Part shown: one piece after another, positions 44,802 to 55,251 of the stretch
Layout: each line of letters begins with the position of its first letter
How positions within the stretch are numbered: position 1 is the stretch's first letter
DNA from: Pristionchus mayeri
Lineage: Eukaryota; Nematoda; Chromadorea; Rhabditida; Neodiplogasteridae
NCBI GenBank assembly: GCA_036245805.1
Contig: BTRK01000002.1
Location: 20,143,067 to 20,207,066 of the forward strand
DNA: 64,000 bases
Direction of reading: 5' to 3'
The notes under the pieces: model-generated
Database searches by the model: none
What the model was told of the DNA's origin: nothing
The model's input: the letters and a program-made list of their open reading frames with translations, nothing else
Position numbers and translations under genes: made by a program

Positions 44802-47800
44802 TTAGAGTGAAGTGGAGATCACTGAACTCAATCCGTGGACTAGGACAGTGGGAGGGAGACTATGGGAGAGTAGACGGAGTCTCTCCAGATATCTCTCACT
44901 CTCATCCTCAGAAGAAGGAGGAGGGGGCAGAGACAAAAATGAGAGAGCTGCATCACTAGAATACTGACGGACCATGTCGTTGAAGGCACGGACGTAGGTA
45001 GGTGACAACTCCGCCCTGAGAAGACCTCTCTCAGTGGGTGAGGGGATGGGGGGAGGGACGTACCTCGGTTCTTGTGGTGCATGGCAGACGACGTGATCCC
45101 ATGGGACGACGACGGACTCAGCCTGGATTCGGAGAGTATCCAGCAGTTCCTTCAACTGCTTCTCGCGACGATGCATATCCTGAGGGGAGATGAGAGGAGG
45201 GAGGAGGGGGGAGGGAGACTGACCTGCAGTGAATTGACGCAGATGAAGACTCTGAGTCTGCAGCTGCTTCTCCATCTCGCCGACATGGAGAGGATGCATG
45301 CGAGTTGAAGGAGGAAGAGGGAGGAGTTATCCCATCCCAACCCCGTCTCCCCTGGCTTAGCCAAGTCAACTGGCCACACGTCGATGCAACGACGTTGTCC
45401 ATTCCATCCACGGGAGATTGCATCCTGAATGGGAGGAGATCATCCTCTCCCTCTCTCTCCATCCCTCACCTTATCCAGCTTGTGCATGTGTCTGGCGATG
45501 CAGAGATTCTTGTTCATATGCAGTATATCCCTCATGCATACCACATACTCAGTAGGCGACAGTCTCTCGAGTACTCCATCCAGTTCCTCAATTCCCCCCT
45601 CTCTTCCCCTCTCCCTCTCCCTCCCTCACTCTTGGCATGTAATCAGTGGCAGTGAAGTACTCGACGACCTCCGTCCTCTCAATCTTGCACTTCCTCAGAT
45701 CCTTCAGTAGTTTGCTCGCATCGAGTGTCGTCTCTCCCGGTTTCTCTTCGTACATCCCCATCACTACCGTATTCGGTTTCATCGCTCCGAGACCAGAGAG
45801 ACGAATCAACTGAATATTCACGAGGTTACGGTAAGGGAAGAGAGAAGGAAGGGATGGTCACCTGTTGGATGCCCGCCCTGATGTTCTCTGTCATGGTGAC
45901 CTCTACGAATGCCTTCAGCTTCAGATAATCGACGAGAGTGAGCCAGTAGGCAGAGACCTGCAGATGGAAGGCACTCTTCCATCAGCACTTCCCTTATCCC
46001 CCCGCATTTAAATATAAATAATTATGGCTCTTCAAATATGATATCAAAAAGTTTGCGAACTTTTCTCGCAGGTTTCTGACAGATTAGACGGCCGTATATG
46101 AATAGTATTGGTATGTAAGTGTACCTGCTGTAGTGGATCTTCGGCCCTTCCCTCTGCATCCATCCTTCCCTTCCTCACGTGTCCAATCACATACAATCCA
46201 CTCTTCTTCAGATCATTCACGAAATCCATCAGATTGCAGGCCGAGGCAGGACGAGAGACCAAGAGGAGAATCTGAGAGGGCACTCATTACATCCCAGAAG
46301 GAGAGATGGGGGAAGTGAGACTCGCCTGGGGTCTCCAGTACTTGACGTGCTCCTTCCTCGAATCGAGGAGGAGCAGATACTTCCTCACTTGATGGTAGAT
46401 CAACGCTTGCGAGATGGATCCCCATGAACCAGCTGGTGCCTGTGAAGATACTATCTCCTCTCTGAGATGGAAGTGGATGGTACCTGGTAGTGGAGGATGA
46501 TGATGAGTATGAGTAGAGTGAGTACTGAGATGGCACTCATCGATGCATCGATCACCAACATCATCGTAGCAGTGCAGATGACTCCCCCTGCACAAGTCTG
46601 CCACGAGAAGAACTTGAACGTCGGACGGAAGTTGGGGGCTGACGTCAACTCCAGAGCAAGACAAGCGATGTTCACTCCCATGTAAGAGAGCAGGAAGAAG
46701 ATCGACGTCAACTTAGCAATCTTATTCATTGCCCCGATCATGAGAACGCCCTGCAGAGAGAAGAGATGGAGAGAGGGAGAGGGAGGATGTGGAAGGGGAT
46801 CACTCACAATGACTGCACACCAAGTGATGAAGACAGAGACGACGGGGTTGTCGTTACCCAACTAGAAGAGGATTGGAAGGAAGAAGAGGAGGAGGAGAGA
46901 GTACCTGGATGGAGGCGGGCTTGAGGAGACATCCGAACAGTTTATCCTGAGCGAGTCGAGAGAGAACTCGAGAGGATCCAATCAGATTAGACATCGAGGA
47001 GAAGAGAGTCGTAGAGAAGATACCGATGAGGATCGGCCATCGAGAGAAGTTCGTATCCATCATCACCTAGAGGGTAAGGGTTTCGAGAGGGGGAGGGGGG
47101 AGGAGGGGGGGACTGACAGTGTAATCATTCTGGAGGAGATCTCTGCTCGAAGTGGCAGCCATCAGGAATGCCGTGAGGATGTACACGCAGAGAGTGGTGA
47201 AGACTGCCTGAGATGGAGAGATCCCTTCCATCCCCCCCCCCCTCCCCCACTCACTTGAACTGTCCCTCGTGGAATGGACACGGAGGGTCTCGCCAGCTCT
47301 CCCGACATGTTTGCACCCGCCATCAGACCTCAAGTTATACTTATAACTGCAGTAACCATATACTGGAATACAGCAAGACTAGGGTCTTTGTCCCTCAGCT
47401 CCTCCCCCTCTCTCACCAGTGACTCCAGAGAAGATGATAGCGAACATGAGGGCGAAGTCCGTCGGTTTCTCCGTCGTGTAGTCCATCGTGTAATTAGCCA
47501 ACAGATTCTCGCCCAGGGAAGAGAAACTAAATTTGATTCCTTCACTCCCTACGCCAAATCACCCGATTCTCCCACCTGAATGAAGTGTACTTGGCAGTAA
47601 TCGACTGGTCGAAATTAGGTTCAAGGGGAGAATCAGGGTCAGAAGCATTCGATGGAGCAAGATATGCATGGGTATTGGCCTGGAATGAAGAATGAAGAGT
47701 TTCGAAGGGAATGGGAGTACTGTATCTACTCACTTTGGGAATGGGAATGTCTTGAGGGCCGACGAAAAGCACAGAGAGGATAAAGGTGGAATAGCAGAGA

Positions 47801-49207
47801 GAGATCACTGGAGAGTGATCATGGATGAGTGAGATGAGGAGGGGAGGGACTAACCGATGAAAGTGGCCAAGGCTGTCTTAGCGAAGATCCCCGATCCGAG
47901 GAGGATTATGATGAGGAGAACGACGCATACGATGACACAGTAGAAGAAGCGATAGAGGGGAGAATCGGGAATCTCTGCCATGAATCATTCGAACACCTTT
48001 CCACCTTCCCTTCCCTTCCCGAATGAGAGATGGATGAAGCATTGAATGGCAGACAATTGAATCTACTTCCCATGGGTCACTCACGTCCATTTCCGAGGTT
48101 CTGTATGAGAGCCTCCGTGAATCCCGATACGTAGAGGGCGCACGAGAAGACATTGGCGATGAAGAAAAGAACACCGATGGCTCCCCCGAATTCAGGACCC
48201 AACGAACGAGAGATCATGTCTGAAGAGGGGATGGACGGGTGATAGACTAAGAGGTACTCACTAGACATTTCCAAATTTTGTTTTGTTGTGGAGAGAAAGG
48301 AATGGGTTAATCTAACAAGGGAAGAAGGAGGACTCACAGTAGACTCCTCCGCCTTCAATGGCTCCATTCGAGGAAATGGCACAGAGGGAGAGAACCTGGA
48401 TGAGATTCATCCTACAAACTCGATCGATATTCTTCTCTTACCGTAAGCATGACAATGGCGTATGCCATGAGTAACTGGACTACCGTCATGAGAAACCCGA
48501 GTTGGCCAACGACGAATCCTGAGAGAGGAAGGGAATGGAGAGTATCCAAGGTGCACTCCATTGTGTCATAACTCGATCCTTCGTATAAGATGGAAAGGAT
48601 ACCCATTCGCATGAAGAGTAGTACACTGAACATGGAGAGAGCAACTGGGGCGAATACTCCCGAGATCGTAGTGAGACCATTCGGACGAGACATCGACATT
48701 GACACATCTCAACCACAACCATCATCCACTTATTACAATATTGTTATCATTTATTATTTCTCCCACTGATTCATACTAATCCCCCCTGAGTATTAGCCAT
48801 TACAGTTCTCTTTAAATTATCTTTTTTTGCAATTATACTAACTGGGTGCATTGCTTCCGATGGGAGAGGTCATCCCTTCGCCCCCTTGGAATGATGAATT
48901 GTTATCCTCATCTGAAAAGAAAAATGACCCCTTTCCTCCCCTGAGACACATTTTCTCGCTATCTCACATTTTTTCTACTGGAAGATTGCCTACCATTTTG
49001 GATGGAGATAAGGGAGATCAAGGGAGAATAATCACTAGAAGGAGAACTACTCATCAACTCACTATGAATTTTCGAGTGTTTAGAATTGAAAGGACAGAGA
49101 ATAGACCCGAGTGATGTTTAGATTGACATCGGAAGAGTGGGAGATGAACAGAGATCATAGTGAATAGAGAGAGAATAGAGATGAAAGGAAGAAAGAGAAT
49201 GATAGAG

Positions 49208-49298
<91 letters not shown>

Positions 49299-49678
49299 AG
49301 AAGTTGCAAGTACAAAATGGGTGATTGAGACAGGATGAAAGATGAGATAGATATGTGTGAGATGCAGAGTGAATCAGTCACCAGCCCATTCAGACATTGC
49401 CAATTCCCATAAGCCACACTCTCCAAAAGTAGTAAGAATATAGAGACTAGAAGCTAAATAATATGGCTACTATCCTTCCGAGCCGTATAAAGTGTTATGA
49501 AATGACCTCTGATGACGAAGTCTTCAATGACTGGGATGGAATGAGAGGGAGGGGAATGGGAGAAACTGGAGGGAGATCCTTCTGTCGTTGCAGATGAAGC
49601 TGTAGCTGATGATGTAGATGGGGACGAGTCTGAGTTATGCTTCTTCCATCTCCATCCATGGTGAGATCGAGTGAACAT
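44802..49678 (-). CDS. SLC12A9: SLC12A9-like transporter (cation-chloride cotransporter family)
   Basis: Twelve-helix membrane protein of the APC superfamily; SLC12A9 is the divergent branch whose substrate is debated. The core reads [60 protein letters not shown] (the GGGxY signature), [40 protein letters not shown], then [20 protein letters not shown] [20 protein letters not shown]. The cytoplasmic half contains [20 protein letters not shown] and [17 protein letters not shown], both diagnostic. It ends [10 protein letters not shown]. The N-terminal cytoplasmic part comes from exons 49507-49678, 49382-49420, 48843-48911 and one starting at 48707, all phase 1, replacing a short start at 48705. 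A second possible first exon at 49841-49934 (MESSSNGRIPLAGGGNSYGG) also ends in phase 1. One core intron holds a C/G-run and another a long TC repeat. Confidence 0.9.
49207..49301. repeat. (GA)n microsatellite followed by a G-run
   Basis: About 40 uninterrupted GA dinucleotides (49208-49292) followed by GGGGGGGG. It lies in an N-terminal intron of the SLC12A9-like gene, where the transcript would carry (TC)n with a C-run upstream of it. Confidence 0.97.
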
Positions 49679-49840
49679 AGAGGGGAAGCAGTTAGAGGTG
49701 AGTAGACATGCACGAGTTAGAGGGGAAGAGGGACTGTGAATGGAGGAGGAACAGAGAGGAGAGGAGAGGAGAGGAGAGGAGTGGAAGCAACGAGGGAAAA
49801 GTCAGCGAGAGATCGGAGAGAGATCAAAGATCAAACTGAC

Positions 49841-49934
49841 CAATGGGTCCATCCACGAAGAGTTCGTTGACAATTCCCCCGTAGGAATTGCCTCCTCCTG
49901 CGAGAGGAATTCGTCCATTCGAAGACGATTCCAT
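49841..49934 (-). CDS. Candidate alternative first exon of the SLC12A9-like gene
   Basis: 31 codons starting MESSSNGRIPLAGGGNSYGG and ending VDGPI before a GTCAGT donor. The phase (1) equals that of the other first exon, so it can splice to the exon at 49382-49420. The start recalls the short acidic/Ser N termini of SLC12A9 proteins. No transcript evidence is available from sequence alone. Confidence 0.45.
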
Positions 49935-50749
49935 CCCGGGGGGGAATACTGTAAGTAGATCAATCGATCTCCCGATCGATTACAGTCCTCAGTCAGTGGT
50001 CAACCTGAACAATCATCGTCACACTTCGCAAAAGCTTCCACGTGGACTTATTAGGAGGGAATAGTGTGGGAAAATGAAGATGAATGATTGGGAAAGTAGA
50101 AAGGAATAGACAAAAGTACATGAGTGCCACTCAAACGAAGTAAGTGATTCGTCCTGGGAGGAGAATAAGGCGAGAGTAATTACCCTAATGGTCTGGTCCG
50201 TGAGAGAAGATTGGTCCGTCTTTCCCCCCCCTTTTCCTCTCTATCCACTAACGGGCACAACTCACTCTCTCTCACAGCTGACTATTCCATGTGAGAGAGG
50301 GAAGGGCTGGTATTGCGTGTGAGCAAGAGACCATTACCAATCACATTCTATCTTATTCAATATTCCATTCTATTGATTTATCGTCTCTCCAATTACTGCT
50401 TCGCCTCTCCATCAATCAGTTTCTCCCATCAACAATGCTTCTCCTATCCTTCTCTCCTCTTCTTCTTCTTCTATACTTCATCTCTCCCTTCCAACTCTAC
50501 CTTGTTATCACCATTCTCTTCATTCTTCTCATCATCATCTGTCTTCTACCCTCCTCAATCTTCTTTTGCCCACTTGAGTACACGAATTCTGCTCCTCACT
50601 TCTCTTCTCCTCTCTCCATCCATAATCGATACTTGCCCTTCCATAGGTTGACCATCCGCCATTTTATCCGCCTTCTTCCGATCATTCCATTCTATCCCCC
50701 CTCCCCACTCCACCCCCATCTCTCTCTTCAGCTCTTCCTCGATGTCTCC
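49935..50749. other. Divergent upstream region of SLC12A9-like and TRIM-NHL genes
   Basis: Strongly pyrimidine-rich on the plus strand (50340-50740), giving long low-complexity Leu/Ser/Phe/Pro frames that I treat as non-coding. No RNA gene was found. Confidence 0.55.
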
Positions 50750-53583
50750 ATGGTTTCTCCTCTGAGTATGTCATCGTCGACTCTCATCGAAACAGTGAAT
50801 ATCAATCTTGATGACTTCTCCGACACATTCCTCACATGCTCTACCTGTCTCCATATATTCGATGAGGTGGGTCTCCGTCTCATCTCCATCACTCGGGTAG
50901 GACTAGTCCATCCTCTCACTCAAACAAAGGAGGGGGCAAATGAAGGAGTGTCATTCCCTCATTCCTCGCAGGGAGATCGAAGGGCCAAGCTTCTCTCCTG
51001 TTCCCACTCGGTGTGTCTCTCCTGTCTCGAGCAGCTAGCTGCCCTTCCTCAGGTACTCCTCCCTCCCCTTCCCCATCCCCATCCCTCCTTCAGAATGCGG
51101 GTCGATCTCTGGTCCGTTGTCCTCTGTGTCGTGAGGAGTGCTTGATCCCATCTGGGGGAGTCTCTCAACTCCCAGCTTCCTTCCTCATCAATCAACTCCG
51201 TGATGTTCTCCTTCGTCAACGACGAGATGTCGTTCCTTCCTGTTCTCTCCATCCTCAGGATGGTCTCCTCTACTGCGAGAGTTGTGACCACGTCTTCTGT
51301 CCCAACTGCGACCAAGTGAAGTGAGTGTTCCTTCTCTCTCCTCATCTTCCTGTTCCTCCTTCAGACAGAAGTGCACGGGGGAGCAACACACAGTGATCGC
51401 CTTCTCTCTGGCTCTCAAGAGAATGAGCGAGATCGCCCAATACAGAACTCAGTCGAGAATAGCTGCACTCAAGAATGCGACGTGCAATGTGAACAGCGAG
51501 ATATGTCTATTGGACACGAATGTAGACAAGATCGTCGACCAGATCAATGCTACCTTCCAAGTGAGGAGAGAGGGAAGGAGTGAATGATCTCCCTTCACAG
51601 GAAGTCTCCCATGTCGTCGAATCACGACGTCGTCAATTGATTGAGATGGTACGAGTGAGGAGAGACGAGAAGAGGAAAGTACTAAGAGATCAACTAGAGG
51701 CCATCCAGGACGAGAAGAAATCACTCGAGAAGGTACCCTCCCCCCTCCCCCTCACCCTCTCTATCGATTGACTCGTTGAGGAACTGGAGTCGTGTTCCGT
51801 GCCAGTGCGTGACGTGGCTCGTCGTGCGAAGAGGTCACTCGTATCCGATGGACGACTACTTGAACCGAAGGAGAATGCATTCCTTCGATTGAATACTGAT
51901 GCGAGTCAGTTGATAGAGCACGTGGAGCAGGCACTCAATGGATACGGAACACTCTCTGCATCTACCACTTTCCCCCCTGAATGCACTGTGAGTGAGGGAG
52001 GAGGGATTGCATCTCTGGATGGGGAAGGATTGATTCGAGTGATGGAATGAGAAGGGTTGGGTTCTGAATGAAGTAGTCCTTCCCTCAGGTGGAAGAGACG
52101 ACTCGCGCATGTGTACACACGAACACTCTCATCGTGCTGAGGACTGCAGATGTAGAAGGGAAGAGGAGGAACAGTGGGGGAGATCCCGTCACTGCCACAC
52201 TCAGTCAGGGGAGGGAGGGGGAGGAGGAGGACATCCCTCTCACTCTCAAAGACAATCAAGATGGCACGTATGACATCGTCTTCAGGTAGTCCCTCCCTCT
52301 CCTCTCTCTCTCTCTCCCTCTCTTTCAGAGTGAGCAAGGCGGGCGAGTACACTCTGTCAGTGGCGATCTTCGGTCGTCCCGTCCGCAACTCTCCCCTCTC
52401 CATCCGAGTTTCCCCCCACCAGACGATGCTATGGGAGGCCAAGGCTGACTTCAACCAACCTGTCAGAGTTGCCATCGCTCCGCCCAACAACTCATTCTAC
52501 GTACTCGACACTGGCAATAACAGAGGTCAGCCCCCCCCCCCCTCCCCCCGGGCAGAAGAATACTGTAGAAGGAGGATTGACTGAAGGAATACTAGAATGA
52601 TGGGCAGGAGAGTACATGCTGGTAATACAATCATTTGAGTGCGTATTCTCAAGTCGAGTGGTGAGGTGCAACGAGACCTCTCAGCGGGATGTCTGGAGGG
52701 AGGATCGGCAGTGGGGATGGCTCTTCTCCCTGAGGGAGCCATCGCCCTACTCAACTGGAAGACCAGATCTCTCTCCATCATCAACGCTCAGGTAGATACT
52801 CCTCTCACTCCTGCTTCCTACCCTCTCTCTCGCAGGCTCAACCCGTGAAGAGCATCGTCTTCTCTGAGTTCCAGTACCCAATTGATCTGGCAGTGGACGA
52901 GAGGGGTCGATTCCTCGTGGCAGACACTCTCAAGGTACTCTCCCCACAGAGTAGTTCAACTCCCTCCCTCTTTCTCCTCAGGTATTCGTTCTCGATTCCT
53001 CCCTCCGTCCAGTCTTTTCCTTCCCTGCCAACGATGCGAATCAGCATCAGACCATCACTTGCGTCGCAGTTGGCATCGATGATGACATACTCGTCGGTAG
53101 GTCATGCTCTCCTTCTTCGTAATGCCCATCTACCGTAATCTCGCTCGCAGGCACAACCTCCTCCCTGCTTCTATTCGATGGAGGTGGTCGACTGCAGAGG
53201 AGGATCTCCATCTCTCCTCCAGGCACTACAACATCCTCTGCAGTGACCTGTGTTGCCACCTGTCCCATCTCTAGTCGTGTCGTCTGTGGAGGTACCTTCT
53301 TTCCCTATTCCCCCCCCCCCCCCCCATTACAATCTCTCTAGTAGATCGCGCGTGATACCTCTGGTACTTGTATTTCTCCCTTTCTCCTCTTGCAGTGGTC
53401 GATTCCCGTACGAATAGAGCCGAGCTCTCCGTCAGTTCCTACAAGGGTGAATTCCTCTTCCGTATCGGGAGTAAAGGCAGCAAAAGTCTCCGTCGTCCCT
53501 CCGGTATCGCCCTCTCACCAGAGGGCAATGTATTTTGTGTTGACCACCCTACCAACTCACTTCGAATGTACAAATTCCGCTGA
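50750..53583 (+). CDS. TRIM-NHL protein with filamin repeat (TRIM2/3-like)
   Basis: RING-type E3 ubiquitin ligase family that also binds RNA or protein partners through its propeller. Domains in order: RING (CSTCLHIFDE, LLSCSHSVCLSCLEQL, VRCPLCREE; full C3HC4 set), one B-box (CSLHPQDGLLYCESCDHVFC then EQHTV), a coiled coil (VSHVVESRRRQLIEMVRVRR), a filamin/ABP280 Ig repeat (LKDNQDGTYDIVFRVSKAGE, SVAIFGRPVRNSPLSI), and NHL repeats forming a beta-propeller (APPNNSFYVLDTGNNRVRIL, YPIDLAVDERGRFLVADTLK, LRRPSGIALSPEGNVFCVDH). The stop is at 53581. This order is that of TRIM2/TRIM3. The start could be 50750 (MVSPLSM...) or 50768; the frame is open upstream in low-complexity sequence. Some propeller blades are degenerate. 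Two introns carry C-runs. Confidence 0.9.
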
Positions 53584-53898
53584 TGATCCCCTTCACTCGA
53601 AACTCAACAACTAAATATCTGCAATATATTCTTTCATCCTCATTTTACATAACCGGGTACTCATTAGGCGAAACAACCGTTGATAACTCACTCTCACCAT
53701 TGTTGCAACTTCGAATTGATAAAAATGTATTTATTTCATTTACTATACGCTACAATAAATTAGGACAAAGGTGACGGATCACAGGTGCAAAAGGGTGGAA
53801 TGTTATGCATACAACAGATCTAAAGTGTATAGACAACGAGATTACTTCGACTTAATTATCCAAATTATGCGAGTGATAGCTTAAAAGGGCGAATGACT

Positions 53899-54674
53899 TC
53901 AGAGCTCGGTCTTGAGGTAGGTCTTTTTGACGTGGTTGTAGGTAGTCATGGCAGAGTGGGCGATAGAGTCATACATGTTGCGGAGGTAGAAGAACTGGAA
54001 TCGGGCAGCAGAGACGAGGTCACCACCGAGAATGTTTTGAGGGAGAGCCCAGATAGAAGAGAACGGCACGAATCCACGACCGTAGCAGACAACCACAGAC
54101 TTCTCCTTGATGGAGAAGAGAGAAGACTCGAATTCATTCTGACGGAAGTTGCCACCTGCAAATCCTCGTCTCATAATTCCGCAAAATACTAATCTCACCG
54201 GCGGCGAAGGTCTCGATGTTGGCGGTGTTAGCGGAATCAGAAATGCGCTCGACAGAGCCACTGAGAACGGTGCAAGTGGAGTTGGCGAAGTGGATGCCTG
54301 AATGGAGATATGCATTTTTAACTGAATGAACTGAACCAACCGCTTCTTCCGGTGGTCGCGAAAGGAGCATGGAACGCCACAATGAACTCGGTAGCACTTC
54401 CATGGAGAACGAGAGCCTTCAGTTGCATGCCACCAGCTTGGAATCCATTCCAGACAAGATCTTTCGAGATCAGAGGTCCGTACGCCTTCTTGAGATCAGT
54501 AGCGAGCTTAGCGACCGTAGCAATTCCTTCTCCACCCTTGGCCTTGTCAGCCAGAGATTTGAACTCTTTGGGCGAGAAGTTATAGCCCTTGTTCTTGAGC
54601 ACATACTGCGTTCCGCTGTAGAGCGCGAAGAAGACGATCACGTACCGGAAAAGACGCGAGAAGAAGAAACCCAT
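53899..54674 (-). CDS. Sigma-1 receptor / ERG2 family protein
   Basis: Endoplasmic-reticulum membrane protein. In vertebrates this family is the sigma-1 receptor chaperone, and in fungi the sterol Delta8-Delta7 isomerase ERG2. Three exons give about 220 residues. The N terminus has a single membrane helix (LFRYVIVFFALYSGTQYVL). The cupin-like core includes VWNGFQAGGMQLKALVLHGS, ATEFIVAFHAPFATTGRSGI, CTVLSGSVERI, VVVCYGRGFVPFSSIWALPQ and a C-terminal amphipathic region (FQFFYLRNMYDSIAH). Alignment to human sigma-1 holds over the whole length. The conserved acidic ligand residues are not all obvious: the segment after TTGRSG reads IHFANS where human has RYWAEI. Splice phases 1/1 are consistent. 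Confidence 0.85.
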
Positions 54675-55251
54675 ATCTGAAAAGTATACAATTCAATAAA
54701 GCAAGCGTACCTAAACCAATTAACTGCATCATACATAAAACGAGTTATATAAGCAGGAAGGGCGGAGAAGCACGAGAACACGAGTTAACGAGTTAACCGC
54801 CATCATACGGAGCAGAGGAAGTGAGCAATGGCAACATGGAATTTGAATTTTTCGCGAGCAATCTATAATCTACACAATCTGTTTTAATCTGTAATACACA
54901 CTCTACACAACGCAGAATTCAGAAAATTCAGAATATACTGATTCTACACCACAATTAAAAATAGACTGTTCTCCTTTCTTTTTTGTGATTATTATAACAG
55001 ATATTTTTTTTTGTAAAAATCTCATAAAATAAAAAATAATGATATAACGAAAGATCTTCATAAAATGCGAAAAGAGGGATACAATTGGTTACAAATCTGA
55101 CCAATCGGACCAGACTACAGTACCATCATGCACTTCGAAAAGAATTGTTCGTTTCTCAGCTGCTTCCTCTTCCTTGTTAAAATTCTAGTTGTTCATGTTG
55201 TCGCGTTGTCTATGGACTCTTGCTTATCTTCAGTAATTGTGTTTTCTAAGG
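54675..55251. other. AT-rich divergent upstream region
   Basis: About 580 bp between the sigma-1-like gene (-) and SF3A3 (+). It is strongly AT-rich from 54960 to 55060. No gene was recognised. Confidence 0.6.

Noticed and set aside
49118..49426. Minus-strand frame of repeated Ser-Leu
   Set aside because: It is a translation of the (GA)n microsatellite.
48838..49678. Separate 94-residue gene forming an operon with the transporter
   Set aside because: A donor just before its stop joins it in phase to the transporter, which better explains the missing N-terminal region; still listed as a testable alternative.
50291..50749. Long plus-strand frame rich in Leu, Ser, Phe and Pro ahead of TRIM-NHL
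   Set aside because: Pyrimidine-rich non-coding DNA stays open by chance; the RING protein has a better start at 50750 or 50768.
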